64,000 nt of DNA. Origin: Gari tellinella. Its lineage: Eukaryota > Mollusca > Bivalvia > Cardiida > Psammobiidae. This document shows, in pieces, positions 23,801-34,747 of the stretch; the stretch's first letter is position 1, and each line of letters opens with the position of its first letter. The notes beneath the pieces were generated by a model. It ran no database searches and had not been told where the DNA came from. It was given only the letters and a program-made list of their open reading frames with translations. The DNA lies in NCBI GenBank assembly GCA_922989275.2, contig OV277864.1, forward strand, positions 26,795,550 to 26,859,549, given 5' to 3'. The position numbers were made by a program, and so were the translations under genes.

Positions 23801-25191
23801 TCTTAATTCTGAATTGCCTTTAAACACTCTGTATGTTCAGGTAATAAGTAATATTAATATCAATTGAGCATTCAAGCAAACTGTCTTGATATTAAAACCA
23901 CTTATAACCAAAGTAATGAAAAACTTTTAAATAAAGTTATCATATTGTGTAAAACTTGTTCTTTTAAAAATATAATAAAAATTATTTCGCTTTATATTAT
24001 AGGTGTAAAAACTTACTTGCAATACATTAAATGAATATTCAATTAATATAGTGCACTTTGCATATTAAGGAAAGGAAATTCAAACGATATATAGCAAACA
24101 ATTTATAGATTCAATTAAATAAAATTTGCTCTTGAAAGCACTTTACTTTTGCACTTTATATTTGATAAAGAGGGTAGATCTTATGCCGCATATTCATGAC
24201 TTTATAAAGTTGAACAATTTTCTTCAGTGGAGGAATAATTTAAAAAAAAAAGTGTTTCTTTTGAGTAAAGAGTTGATCTGTTTGTAACTAAACTGAAATA
24301 AGTTTAGTGAATACATGAAAGAGAAAGTGTTAGCCGTTTTGTGTCATCGATAGTACAGTCAAAACCTCTCTGGTATGACCAAAACACTGTGCCAATTATT
24401 ACGTGTTTACGACAGCTGGCTGCTGAAAGCAAGGTGACAGTGATACAAAAAGCTCCTGCTTAAAGCAAGTGACAGTAAAACAGAAAGCGCTCCTAAAGTA
24501 GCTTTCTGTTTTACTGTCACTTTGCTTGAAGATGTCAACTGTCTTTAATACAATCAATTAGCCTTCGTTTTAGTGGTCATAGTAGAGAGGTTTTACTGTA
24601 TGTTAATTCTAATCTCTCCTAGCTGACACAAACTTTAATTAATTTCACACACCGCAAGGTAACACATGTTCTTGGTGCATCAATAATAACCTGCTATCAT
24701 ATTAACTAGTATTGAAAGTGCAGTCACTAAGCCAATAGACGGTTACTTGTTTTTTCATTACACCCTCACAATAAAATGTTGTACCCTAAATTTCTCTACA
24801 GCCACTCAAAGTTAGATTTATTGCCAATCTTCCAAGCAGGTGACAGATCAATGCTTGGCAAATATAATGCAGATAGTTTTATGCATTTATTAAGATTTTC
24901 GTCTCGCATTTAGCAGTCATCTGTTTTTAAAGAATCGAATCATAATATGGAAAGTCTGATGTATTGAGTTGGTGTGTGCACTGTGTTTTGTGCTTTATTC
25001 TTTGTTGTGTTTGGTGCAATCACTCTCACTCTCTCTCTAACTCACTTACAAGTCTATGTGCTGTAGGTATGGTGTAAGTACTTACCCTCTGATATTGGAT
25101 CTATTGTATGTATCATTAGCTGCAACATTCCATGCCTGAAATGGTTTGTCCCTGAGTGGAGAATTGGTATACTGCAGCTGCGACGTGGCTT
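17593..25191 (-). CDS. K+-dependent Na+/Ca2+ exchanger (NCKX1/2 type), last five exons, partial gene
   Basis: Five minus-strand exons (25191-25086, 22582-22251, 20203-20069, 19610-19354, 17839-17593) join in frame through GT-AG introns with phases 1, 0, 0 and 2. They total 1077 bp, giving 358 residues and a stop. The product is the C-terminal half of an SLC24 exchanger, a membrane protein that exports Ca2+ together with K+ in exchange for Na+. The order is: end of the intracellular loop, an acidic segment, hydrophobic helices, the alpha-2 repeat with GTSIPD and GSNIFD, further helices, and a C-terminus in ECPVV. The wording of the alpha-2 repeat and the LMIHTIDP segment fit the vertebrate NCKX1/NCKX2 branch better than NCKX3-6. 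The signal peptide and alpha-1 repeat exons were not found and should lie above 25191 or outside the window. Confidence 0.92.
18180..18720. repeat. Intronic tandem array, about 47-bp unit
   Basis: About eleven copies of CCTCCAAATTACATCACGAT followed by GTCCCACTTCTTTATAACAA and a short tail. Alternate units resemble each other more than neighbours in places, hinting at a two-unit period. It lies in the last NCKX intron. Confidence 0.8.
19354..19610 (-). CDS. NCKX exon (alpha-2 ion-binding repeat)
   Basis: 257 bp, acceptor CTTGTAG and donor GTAAGT, ending phase 2. It encodes [20 protein letters not shown], then [12 protein letters not shown] and the alpha-2 repeat with [14 protein letters not shown] and [13 protein letters not shown]. 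From vertebrate NCKX work, the Asp of GTSIPD is a transport-site residue and the Asp of GSNIFD is linked to K+ dependence; both are present, so the transport core looks intact. Confidence 0.95.
20069..20203 (-). CDS. NCKX exon (acidic segment and start of second membrane domain)
   Basis: 135 bp, both ends phase 0, acceptor GTTTTAG and donor CCA/GTAAGT. It encodes an acidic stretch [16 protein letters not shown], then [20 protein letters not shown], a hydrophobic helix that opens the second transmembrane cluster, and PDPRRP at the end. Confidence 0.9.
20336..20520 (+). mobile_element. tRNA-derived SINE-like element in an NCKX intron
   Basis: The head has an A-box-like GATAGCACAGTAAAAGCGC and, at tRNA spacing, the B-box-like GAGTTTGATCAAG. 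The body ends with CTCCGGGCAATTCTGTTTCC, resembling a conserved 3' domain I recall from molluscan tRNA-SINEs. A long minus-strand ORF over it has no recognisable protein features and is a shadow. Confidence 0.6.
20933..21080. mobile_element. TTAA MITE, 'CCCATTACCCC' family, worn copy in an NCKX intron
   Basis: TTAA at 20929-20932 and 21081-21084. The internal palindrome AAAGCAGACTGAAAGTAAAT / TTTACTTTCAACCTGCTTAA is still evident although both termini have decayed. Confidence 0.55.
21462..21704. mobile_element. TTAA MITE, 'CTCATTGTGCCC' family, in an NCKX intron
   Basis: The left end CTCATTGTGCCCTGAAACTT is preceded by TTAA (21458-21461) and the right end GGGCTCAATGAG is followed by TTAA (21705-21708). 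The central hairpin is AAACAGTGAAGTCCCTGATT... mirrored by TCAGAGACTTCACTGTTT. Confidence 0.75.
22251..22582 (-). CDS. NCKX exon (variable cytoplasmic loop)
   Basis: 332 bp between the acceptor TCTACAG and the donor ACTCAG/GTTTGT. Two bases complete the split codon from the previous exon, then [15 protein letters not shown] follows. The rest is polar and low in complexity (Asn, Ser, Gln, Glu, Thr), as expected for the poorly conserved part of the large NCKX loop. It ends in phase 0 after TPDNTQ. Confidence 0.85.
22815..23800. repeat. Intronic minisatellite, about 39-bp unit
   Basis: About 25 diverged copies of GCTCCTGCAAACATTGTGTG followed by TATTCAGTATTAT, with single-base and small length changes. 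It lies wholly in the intron between the 25086-25191 and 22251-22582 exons. An apparent plus-strand ORF here is a by-product of the repeat. Confidence 0.85.
24356..24599. mobile_element. TA-flanked MITE, 'CAGTAAAACCTCTC' family
   Basis: The left end CAGTCAAAACCTCTCTGGTA and the right end GAGAGGTTTTACTG are both flanked by TA. The core mirrors AAAGCAAGTGACAGTAAAAC and GTTTTACTGTCACTTTGCTT. The TA duplication suggests Tc1/mariner-type mobilisation. It lies in an NCKX intron. Confidence 0.75.
25086..25191 (-). CDS. NCKX exon (loop segment, LMIHTIDP)
   Basis: 106 bp between the acceptor TTTGCAG and the donor GTAAGT. It starts in phase 0 and leaves one base over. It encodes [13 protein letters not shown] and then [13 protein letters not shown], a conserved segment of the NCKX1/2 intracellular loop just after the first membrane domain. 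It is the most upstream exon I can support. Confidence 0.85.
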
Positions 25192-25359
25192 CTGCAAAGA
25201 TGACAAACAACAACATGAGTCAAGTCACCACAATAAAGTCTCATTATCCTTGCATACAGAGCCTGATCAGTATATGCACTGATTGTAAATGTAGAGGACA
25301 AACTTATGTTCCCTCTCGTAAATGACAAACTTATCAGGTTCAATGTTTTAAAATCATTA

Positions 25360-25552
25360 CAGTCGATCTTCGATATCTCGAACTCGGTTATGTCGAACAT
25401 ACCAGTAGTTCAAAGTTAAAACGTGGCTTAGCCACGTTTGAACTTTGAACTACGGGTATGGTCGACTGAACCAAACATGAAATAATGTAATTCATCCGTC
25501 AAAATATCGGTTAGTTCCAGTTAAACGAGTTTGAGATATCGAAGTTCGACTG
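25360..25552. mobile_element. TA-flanked MITE, 'CAGTCGAACTTCGATATCTC' family
   Basis: The left end CAGTCGATCTTCGATATCTC and the right end GAGATATCGAAGTTCGACTG are inverted repeats flanked by TA on both sides. The centre has a hairpin TTAAAACGTGGC / GCCACGTTTGAA. Just upstream of the last supported NCKX exon. Confidence 0.75.
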
Positions 25553-25869
25553 TATTTGTTCTTGGATGATACTGTCACATTGTCCTAGGGGCCTATTTCT
25601 CATGAAGTAGTTTATATTAAACAGTTCGCTGCTATGACAACAATTCAAAATTAAAATTGATGGTCTTTCAGACAGATGTCAGTTTAAGGCAGGATTAAAT
25701 TTAATCAAAGCTCCAACAGGATCTTGCTACTTCTCTTTCAACCCTTCTCCCATGAAAGTTCCTCATAGCGCATTTACTTTTTCCTCACAAAGATGTCTTT
25801 TAAAGTTTCTATCATGCTCTGGTAAAGAGCAAAGGCAACATTTCTTGAATACTGATAGGGAGATGTTTA

Positions 25870-26057
25870 AAACTTGCTAAAGATAAAGCAGAACTCCTGC
25901 ATGAGCTTTCTACTATACCATCAGCCTGCTTTAAAACATCCAATTGTCTTCAACACTGAACCCAAGCAAGGGGCCAGGGGAAGGGCTCCTAGCAGCAGCT
26001 AGTTCATTAAACATTGAAACATAGAAATTTTAGTGGTCATAATAAAGCAGTTTTGTT
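25870..26057. mobile_element. Worn TA-type MITE ('CAGTAAAACCTCTC' family)
   Basis: A palindromic relic AAAGCAGAACTCCTGCATGA ... ATCAGCCTGCTTTAAAACAT and the right-hand GTGGTCATAATAAAGCAGTT. The left terminus was not found. Confidence 0.4.
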
Positions 26058-26123
26058 GTATAAACTAATAATTAAAATAGAAGAATGTGTTTCATGGGTC
26101 TTGCAGAACTGAAAGGGAACATA

Positions 26124-26327
26124 ACTCTTTACATGCTGGGTAATTGTTTCGTCTGCTGTCTTCTGCATATTGTCCTAAAAATAGGTTTTTCTAAATTCTT
26201 TTCAAAACAGAATCAGAGTGTCAAACAGTTTTGATCCTGATGAGATGCTGTGTGATGCAGCGTCTCATCCAAACTGTTAGCGAATATAATCACTGTGGCA
26301 CAAATCTGCCACTAGCATAAGAGTCAA
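26124..26327. mobile_element. 'CTCTTTGCATGCTGGGTA' MITE
   Basis: The left end CTCTTTACATGCTGGGTAAT and right end ACTAGCATAAGAG are inverted. The core keeps GTCAAACAGTTTTGATCCTG and a right arm GTCTCATCCAAACTG. Confidence 0.65.
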
Positions 26328-26565
26328 TAAATAATTTATTTTTATCATCCTGATAACGGTTGTGACTTATGAATTCTAAGCATGCCGCAAGTTTTACAAT
26401 CATTTATTGATAATTCTCATTAGCATAATTGAATAGTGCAGACTATTATACATTAAATTTTATGAGCTATTTGATAAAAGCACAGTCAATTTTGTATTCA
26501 GTGATAGTTCAACAGAAGAGTCACGGGCAGTCTTTTTACAGTACATGTATCTTGTTCTGTATTAA

Positions 26566-26805
26566 CCCATTTCCCCATGGTCTTTTTCTAGTATTGAAGA
26601 CAGGTGACCACTTAAATCAGGTTGAAAATAAAGCAGAATACACCCTAATGTGTATTCTGCTTTACTTTCAGCCTGCTTTAAGCTACCGTCTGCTAGAATA
26701 TAAGAAATATTTTGTATGTTGTACATTCATCACTGGTAAAAGTGATTAATACATTTCTAGGCAGACATTTTTCTTCAACAATAAATGGACTTCAACGTGT
26801 TAAAT
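26566..26805. mobile_element. TTAA MITE, 'CCCATTACCCC' family
   Basis: TTAA (26562-26565) precedes CCCATTTCCCCATGG. The palindrome AGGTTGAAAATAAAGCAGAA ... TTCTGCTTTACTTTCAGCCT is complete. The right end is uncertain. Confidence 0.6.
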
Positions 26806-27423
26806 TTCTTCATATCGTTCAACCATTGACCTAGTTTAAAATATACTCATTATATTTGCAAAAAGGCTCCTATATACGCTCTGATCAGGGTCTGTATTGT
26901 TTTCTAATGGATACCATGGCAGTATCTATTAAACAACCCATAATTCCAAGTAGACTGGTTCATGCTTTGGTAACAAACATTATCCAAAAGCGAATCTAAT
27001 AACCCACAAGATTTTCCTGTCAATATCTAGCTACACTTGGTCACCTTCTTAACACTAAATACATGTCATCTGCTTACGACCATGTTGACTTTAATTCAAA
27101 AATTGATACTTTCTTCTTTATACAATCATGCTGAGGTCTTTATAAGCAATCATTTTTGTGGAAACTGAAACATTGTACCAAAAGTGTCGTAGAGCTATTC
27201 AAAACAGTTGGATAATACTTTTCAAATGCCAAAATACTGTCTGAACTTGATCCAGCGAATTAATCATACAGATTGTAATTTAAGAGAATAAAGAATGGAG
27301 GATATACAATTAAACAGTTATCTGTTAGTGGCCGTTTGACTGACAGTATTCAGCTCTCTGTGTAACTAGGCATACCTTTTATTCCGTCTGATCAGTACAC
27401 CACAGAACAAGAATATATTAAAT
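26806..27423. other. Non-coding stretch, nothing recognised
   Basis: No exon or repeat family identified. I looked for an upstream NCKX exon on the minus strand and saw none. Confidence 0.35.
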
Positions 27424-27540
27424 TGGGCTCCAGGTAAGGAGAGTATTTTAAAATCTAAATTCTTTATTGTCTGCATTAGACCCAATTGTGCGACTACTCG
27501 TTAGAATTGTCTTGAAATGATGCAAATGAGTATTGACAAC
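27424..27540. mobile_element. 'CAGGGCTCCAGATAAGGGG' MITE, partial
   Basis: Starts GGGCTCCAGGTAAGGAGAGT and reaches a worn central hairpin (CGTTAGAATTGTCTTGAAAT). The right half is lost. Confidence 0.55.
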
Positions 27541-27801
27541 AGAGGTTAAGAAGAAACATACAGGAGAACAATTTGGAAATGTTCAGTTTACCCACACTTA
27601 TCTAAAGCAAGTGATTATCTGACTATCTAGTGCTTAAACACACATAAACAATATTGTAAAATGTATATCAAAACACGCTACTGCAACTGAAAAGTTCAAC
27701 AAGGCAAAACAACAAAATCATTGGGTAACACTCAATATCTCTCCAAACTGGACACACTATAATGAATACAGTATTATACACAAAGAAGGATGGCTACTTA
27801 A

Positions 27802-28045
27802 CTCTTTGAATCCTAGTCACGCATATATGCGTCATTTGCAAACAGTGTACCTGTGGAGGAGTACACTTGTCCTATGCTAACAGTGTTGACCCTGATCAGA
27901 GGGCTCCTTAAGGAGCCCTCTGATCTGGGTCTACACTGTTTTTCATATTGACATATAATGTAAAAACCAACCCTAAAAAGTCAAAAATGGACTAGACCAA
28001 ATTGAAAACTAGAATTGTCCATTTTAGGTTTCAGGGAGGAAAGGG
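27802..28045. mobile_element. TTAA MITE, 'CTCTTTGAATCC' family
   Basis: TTAA at 27798-27801 and 28046-28049. The centre is AGTGTTGACCCTGATCAGAG, then GGCTCCTTAAGGAGCC and the mirrored right arm ending CTACACTGTTT. Non-coding. Confidence 0.7.
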
Positions 28046-28070
28046 TTAAAGAAGAATACAAGTAATAAGA

Positions 28071-28260
28071 GTTCAGGACAAGGGGAGAATTTCAAAAACT
28101 AAAATCTACATTTAGGCGTTAAACCCTTTGGTGTCACTACGCATTAGAATCGTCTCTTCGAGAGGATTCAAATGAGTAGTGACACCAAAGAATGTGCAAT
28201 GCTAAAATAAGTAAGATATCGTCAGATTTGTTCAGTTGTTCTCTCTTATCTGGAACCCTG
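28071..28260. mobile_element. 'CAGGGCTCCAGATAAGGGG' MITE, complete
   Basis: The left end GTTCAGGACAAGGGGAGAAT and right end TTCTCTCTTATCTGGAACCC are inverted. The centre CATTAGAATCGTCTCTTCGA is followed by its mirror GAGAGGATTCAAATG. Confidence 0.75.
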
Positions 28261-28974
28261 AAATAATGCACAATTATCCAACAGGGAAGATTTTTTTACA
28301 TTACGTTTGTCAGGTATTAAGACCAACACTGCTTTCTTTAGAGATGCTTCACTGTATAAATCTGTTATCGCCTACGTGTACAGAAAATCATGATTATATA
28401 AATTGGCACCATTTCGTTAAATTATTTAAGATATAAAAGGTTTATTAATGGGAAATAGGTTAATGCAGGACAAAGGTAATGCACAATACTATCATCAATA
28501 ATGTATTTCCTTAAGGTGTCATCTATTTTAATAATATTTTGCCATTCTTGTCATTAAGGGCAACTCGGCTATTTTTATAAACATTCTTACATGTACACAC
28601 AGATTAGACAATAACTCCCCTGTATAATGGCAATATAACTTCCATATATATATTGATATAATAAAAATTATTCCAATTTGAGGATATTTTGCATTAAATA
28701 TAAATAATGTTGTACAGTACAATTAAGTTAATATTGATGATTTTTTCAGTAGAAACTAGAATTTGTTTTTTTTTGAGAAAAATGCAGGTCTTCTTCACCC
28801 AACACAAGTAAAGTCAGTCAAAATGGCTGCAGTCCAAATTCCAAACCACATGAATAGCATCACGTATGAGTTATTATTCTAGGAAAGCAGAAGAAATCAT
28901 ATAAGTTTTGAACCAAAACTTGTTTGCTAACCCTATTATTTATAGGTGAAATTGTATGGATTATCAGCTCTGGC

Positions 28975-29870
28975 TGCATTTATTTTATCAATATCCTTTG
29001 ATACAGGTAGAATCTTTAAAATAGAGCAATATTTCTTGATACAGGAAGTGTTTATATAATGGACCAATTGCACTTTATACGATTTGTACTTTGTACATGT
29101 ATCAATATAATGGACTAAAAACTTAGATATAGGTAGAGACAATATATTTTGTCAATAGATTAAGATACATGAAATTTCTATATAATAAATACAAAACCTT
29201 ATTTAGAGGTAAGTTTCTAAATAATGGACCAATGACAGTAGATACAGGAAGTGTCTATACAATTAATCATTAGGTCTAGATACAGGGAATGTCTATATCT
29301 ATATAATGAATCAATAGTCTTAGATACAGGAAGCGTCAATATTGTGGAGCAATACATGTAGTCTGAGAATACAGGGAGTTTCTTATATATAATTGATCAA
29401 TTGTCTTAGATACAGGGAGTGTCTTCTATATAATGGATCAGTAGTCTTAGATACAGGGAATTTCTATAGGAAGTGTCTTTATAATTGATCAATAGTCTTA
29501 GATACAGGGAGTGCTTATATAATGGATCAATAGCCTTAGATAAAGGGAGTGTTTATATAATGAATCAATAGTCTTACAAACAGGGAGTGTTTTTATAATT
29601 GATCAATAGTCTTAGATACAGAGAGTATCTATATAATGGCTCAATAGTCTTAGATACAGAAAATGTCTATATAAGTAATCAATAGTCCTAGATACAGGAA
29701 GTGTCATATAATTATAACGTATCAAGTCTTAGATACCTGTAGTGTCTATATAATAGACCAACAGTCTAAGATACAGGGAGTGTCTATATAATCGATCAAT
29801 AATCTTAGATACAGGAAATGTCTTATATATAATGGATCAATAGTCGCAATAGAAGGTTAGAGAATAACTT
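28975..29870. repeat. Tandem array, about 38-45 bp unit
   Basis: About 20 copies of AGTCTTAGATACAGGGAGTG followed by TCTATATAATGGATCAAT, with frequent small length changes. Non-coding. Confidence 0.85.
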
Positions 29871-30357
29871 CAGATACAGACTGTCTAGGTTAACTCTTTT
29901 CTCCATTGTCATTCCTTTATACATGTATATTCCTCAAAGTTTGCTTTTATGCTTCAACAATATTCTGATAAAAGAGCAATATGAAACGTTTCATGTATCT
30001 TGTTTGCCTAAACCCATTGAATGTAAAGTAGATATCAATATACAGGAGCTTTCTACTTTATTGTCAGCCTGTTTTTAGCACCCCCCTGTGTAAAGTCTGA
30101 AACAAGCTATGGAGGAAAGTGTTAATTAAACTGATACTAGGAAGATCAGTCACCCATTCAACATTAACCGATTTCAATTTCCAATTACTGTCATTTCCTG
30201 ATTGCCTGATCACGGTATCTGGCACTGCCAACTGTCTGTTGTTGATTGGCTGTCAAGTTATTGATGAGAAACCAGTACAAGAGACACGGGCAATTCTGCA
30301 TGGCTATACAGTGCTCCCTCCCTCCAATGGCCCACCCAACAAAGAGTCTTCCCTTAA

Positions 30358-30602
30358 CCCATTACCCCATAAATACGCCTTTTTATGCCTTAAATATTTT
30401 CCTCCACTGAATATAAAAGGTTTTCTTTTATACAGTCATGAATATGTATAAAAAGAATTTTTTTCTTTATCCTAGCAGATAATAGCTTAAAACAGGCTGT
30501 AAGTAAAGCAGAATGCGCGTCAAGGCGCATTCTGCTTTACTTTCAACCTGCTTTAAGTGGTCAACAATCTTCAATTCTAGAAAAAGGGTAAGGGGTAATG
30601 GG
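30358..30602. mobile_element. TTAA MITE, 'CCCATTACCCC' family, complete reference copy
   Basis: TTAA at 30354-30357 and 30603-30606. The ends CCCATTACCCCATAAATACG and GGTAAGGGGTAATGGG are inverted. The internal palindrome (30487-30556) is AACAGGCTGTAAGTAAAGCA, GAATGCGC, then their mirror. About 245 bp, no ORF. The TTAA flanks and CCC start fit a piggyBac-driven MITE. Confidence 0.8.
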
Positions 30603-31066
30603 TTAAAGCAACTCTTGTTGCTGTCCCTAAACAAGACAATTATTTCTAACCCTTTCATTAGTGCAATAACGTCTGCTTAAAATTGTGGTCTGTTGTTTTT
30701 TCTCAAAGTTACACATTAGTGGACATTTTGACAGAAGAAATTTAATGACGAGTAACAAACAGCTTGAATCCAGATCAGCTAGACGCTGCAAAATGTGGCG
30801 TTATTCTTTATGAATACACATATAGGTACCGACGCGTATGTCCGTAAGTAGCAGAGAGTAAACAGAGGTTTGTGTTTAGTTGGTTTCATTAACTGGATTA
30901 TGGGATTAAACAAAGTTATCAAATTTAAAGCACATCATTATTATTGCATAAGTATTAAGCCAAAACGAAAAAAATAACTTTTTTTACGTATATGCATTAA
31001 CTGAAAAGAAATATTACGGGAAGGACACCCTATCAAAAACGATGACCGGAGATGACAAAGTTGATA

Positions 31067-31166
31067 CAAGGTGACTGTAATCGATCCAATCGCTTAATTC
31101 GTACTCCCGTTAATCCGAATTATTTTTCTTGGTCCCATGAAATTCGGATTAACGAGTGTGAACTGT
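31067..31166. mobile_element. Very short foldback MITE (about 100 bp)
   Basis: GTACTCCCGTTAATCCGAAT on the left is mirrored by ATTCGGATTAACGAGTGTGA on the right, with ACTGTA at the edge. It resembles the two joined ends of a Tc1-like element. Confidence 0.55.
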
Positions 31167-31767
31167 ACTTAAAATGTAACTCTCTAACAGTCACACATAT
31201 GTTCTTCCAACATTATACTAATGTGTTTGACTTAATTGATAAACAGTTTGGATCCTTATTAGACATTAAGTTTGCATCTGTCCTGGATCAAACGGGCTTG
31301 CAAGGACCTTAATTTTCTTTATTATAAGGGTAGATCAATTTACCTTTTAAATGTATGCAGACTATAATGGATAATTGTTTTCAATTTGTATCCAGGTCAT
31401 AAACTATTTGACCTGATCAGGGTCCAATATGTTTGTCAATTGGATCATATTCTTGCAAATATAAAACAAAAATATGTCAATTTTAGTTTTCAGCAGGTGA
31501 TAATTTAGCAGAAATGAAATTTAAAATTGCATTCATAGGGCTCCAAAACAAACTATATATATGACCTACTACCTTGTTGAAACTACTGTTCTGTTTCAGT
31601 ACAAAAGTTTGATAATTTTTCTAAAGGTCTGAATAAAAACCACAAGTCTACTCATTTAAAAAGTTATAGCAGCTATGACTATATTTAAAACACTGATAAA
31701 TTGATTCATTTGAAAATGCAGACATTGACGGCTGGTTAAAGGGAGAAATGGAATAAGATACACAGTG

Positions 31768-31960
31768 CAGGGCTCCAGATAACAGGAAGTAAACTGAACA
31801 AATCAAACATTTTCTCACTCATTTCAGCACCAAATCATGTGGTGTGACTACTCATTCGAATCGTCTCGAAGAGACGATTCAAATGAGGTGTGACACCATA
31901 GAGTTTAATGTAGAAATAAAGATTTTAGTTTTTGAAATACTCCCCTTATCTGGAACTCTG
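31768..31960. mobile_element. 'CAGGGCTCCAGATAAGGGG' MITE, complete
   Basis: The left end CAGGGCTCCAGATAACAGGA and right end CCCCTTATCTGGAACTCTG are inverted. A central hairpin CGAATCGTCTCGAAGAGACGA lies between mirrored CATGTGGTGTGAC and GTGTGACACCAT words. Confidence 0.8.
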
Positions 31961-32080
31961 ATGTCACACCACAGCCTGCGCCATGTTCCACATGGAAACT
32001 CCTAGTTACCTAACACTGACAGGTTGTTTATTCAACATTCGATAATTCTGTTTCTATTCCCAATTACTGGCAACATTGTA

Positions 32081-32317
32081 CAGTGGAGAAAACATTATTC
32101 TTTCCCAATAAAGGCGTTTAAATTAAAACTACATTTACCATTGCAAACAATTTGGAGCCAGATCAGATGCCGGGTAACCCGGCATCTAATCAGGCTTCAA
32201 ACTGTTTGCAACTCAGGTTAAAATAAACCGTCAGAATTGTCAACAAACATTAGTTGACATTTAATTGCCATTTGTTTAATTGCATTTAAACGGGAAAGGA
32301 TGCCGTCATCTCCACTG
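32081..32317. mobile_element. TA-flanked MITE, 'CAGTGGAGAA' family, complete
   Basis: CAGTGGAGAAAACATTATTC on the left and the mirrored GTCATCTCCACTG on the right, TA on both sides. The core GGAGCCAGATCAGATGCCGG / CCGGCATCTAATCAGGCTTC is related to the core seen inside TTAA families. Confidence 0.8.
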
Positions 32318-32402
32318 TACACAGCAAGTGGAAAATGAAATCTGTAGTATTTTACCACACAATCAACCTGGTAAACTTCCTTGTCTACTCAACCCTGCTT
32401 AA

Positions 32403-32615
32403 CCCTTTCCCCCATTGAAGTGCCTTTTAGCACATTTGATTTATTCCTCTTCTGAAGAAAATAGTTCCAATTTATGCAGTTATGAATACACACCATAAGA
32501 TTTTTTATCCATATCCTAGCAGATTGTAGCTTAAAGCGCCTTTAGATGCATTCTGTTTTACTTTCAAGCTGCTTTAAGTGGTCACCTATCTTTAATACTA
32601 GAAACAGGCTATGGG
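32403..32615. mobile_element. TTAA MITE, 'CCCATTACCCC' family, one palindrome arm shortened
   Basis: TTAA at 32399-32402 and 32616-32619. The left arm of the core has been deleted, leaving GCGCCTTTAGATGCATTCTG and the right arm TTTACTTTCAAGCTGCTTTA. Confidence 0.7.
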
Positions 32616-32792
32616 TTAAACAACAAGATACTTAATTGGCCTGATCAGTCGAGTAAGTGTGGCATTGAATTAGAAGCCATTGGGCCGCGTGACAACAATC
32701 TAATCACAAATAAATAAGCCACTGTATAACTCACAATAACAACTTGCCTATATAAGGCTTACTGGTGCTGTAAAACACAGGTGCCAACTTAA

Positions 32793-33024
32793 CCCATTAC
32801 CCCATGAATACACTTTTTTACGCCTTTAATTTATTTCTCCACTGAAGAAAATAATTCAATATTTTACAGTCATGAGAAAATATTTTCTATTCTCTAGCAG
32901 ATGGTGGCTTAAAGCAGGCTGAAAGTAAAGCACAATGTGCTTTAAGGCACATTCTGCTTTACTTTCAACCTGCTTTAAGTGGTCATCTATTTTCAAAACT
33001 AGAAACAGTTTATGGGATAATGGT
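32793..33024. mobile_element. TTAA MITE, 'CCCATTACCCC' family, complete
   Basis: TTAA at 32789-32792 and 33025-33028. Full palindrome AAAGCAGGCTGAAAGTAAAG with mirror CTTTACTTTCAACCTGCTTT round GTGCTTTAAGGCAC. Confidence 0.8.
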
Positions 33025-33028
33025 TTAA

Positions 33029-34745
33029 AGCTGAATTAAAGTAAAGTAAGCTCCTTTTTGAGTTTTTCTGCTTATTTTACAACAAACCTTAGGTACTACA
33101 TGTAATTCACATGTAATTCTTATCCAAAAAATTTCGAATAAATTGCTTTATTTAAGAGTACATTAAGTCTTTAGATATTATAATACAATTCAGTTAAAGA
33201 CATAGTTGCACAATGCAAAATTGTTGAAAAATGAATTTCTTAAATAACTTGATTACTATATATTTTCTGGTTTGCAATGCATTTATAAACACAAAAATGA
33301 TTCTTAAAACGTTCTCACTGGTAAATTATGTGAAATACAGCCCTTTCCGTACAGGCACTGTTTCAAGATTTGAGAAAACTGTTTAGAGTGGCATTTCTTG
33401 TAGAAAACATGTTTTTGTTTTATCAGCAGCACTGTAAATTCTTGAATTAACTAATAATTTAATAAAGGCTTTTGTATTAACATACATTCCTATATTTACC
33501 ATTTTTACCAAGTATTAGGTGCATATTTCTCTTTTTTAGGGCAACAGAGACCTAATTTGGCTAGTGTTGGAAGTATTTTTGCAGCATAAAATCTAGGGGG
33601 TAGAGTTAGGATTTTGACCATATTTCATAAATAAGCATGGTGACTTCTATGTTTCTTTACATTTTCTGGTGGGTATTAGTGTAATCATCATTCATGCTAA
33701 GTTGGAATAAAATATTATTTGTTATTATGAAAATTTAGTAATTTTTATGAGATTTTTATTTTGAAAATGGAAAAATTTCTATAAAAAGAGAGTGTCGGTG
33801 TAAATTTTGCTTCCCAGTTTTTCAATGCCATTGTTTCATGTTACCAGTAAAATCAATTTCATATACTTTATTTATATCAATTTTATGAAATACAACTTAA
33901 TTAACATTAAATATCACCAAATTAACAAAGAAAGAAACATAAAGGTGATCAGCAGCAGTTTTGACATTTATTTTTCAGCGGCGTCCAAAAATAAATCATG
34001 GGTCATATTTACAAAAGCCTATATTTAAAAATTTAGGTCGACAACCCAATACATAATTTTTATTTTATTTCTTAGAATAGTTAAGTTTATATGTTAACAA
34101 AGTATATAGACATTCTTATGAAAATTTCAATTGCGCAAATATGTCTTTAAAAACATACAAAATTACTTCAAACTGAGAATTTGGAGATGAACCTAACATC
34201 CTAACAGTGATATATGGTGTATGTATAAAACTGTACATCCGTGAATGCTGAATTTGTTTTGTCAGCAACAATTGTTGTCTGCTACTGTTCTTAAAATAGA
34301 TTTTTCAACATTTCTTTTTAAAACAGGGTCCAAACCGTTCACACTGATAATCACCATTGCACTGAAAAATTTAATATCATTGTAACTATGAAGAAAGCAC
34401 AAAATTTATCAAAATGGAAAAAAATCTTTAAACCCAAATTCATGGCTGTATGAAGTGGACATATTTTCTTCATCGGCAGAATAAATCAAGGCGTAAAAAG
34501 GAATATCTATTGGGTAAAAGGTTGAATACTAAAGTCAAGGAGGTGTTAAAAAGGGCATCAAAAGATAAGTATAAAGAGAAGGGAAAAGATTCAGCAATAA
34601 ATGTTGATAAAGAATTGAAAAAGCTGCTGCCTGTCTTTATAAATATCATGAAAGAAGAGTTTTAGTATACGAGGAAGAATGGCCTATCATGTAAACCTCC
34701 ATCAAATGAAAAGCAGTATGCAGCATCTCATCAGGATCAGTCAGG
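33029..34745. other. Non-coding stretch with one MITE relic
   Basis: AT-rich, no supported gene. A relic of the 'CTCTTTGCATGCTGGGTA' family lies at about 34250-34375 (CAGCAACAATTGTTGTCTGC). The Lys-rich ORF near 34450 is compositional only. Confidence 0.4.
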
Positions 34746-34747
34746 TA

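Noticed and set aside
34450..34665. Lys-rich 71-residue ORF
   Set aside because: Composition follows A-rich DNA; no domain, no splice or promoter context.
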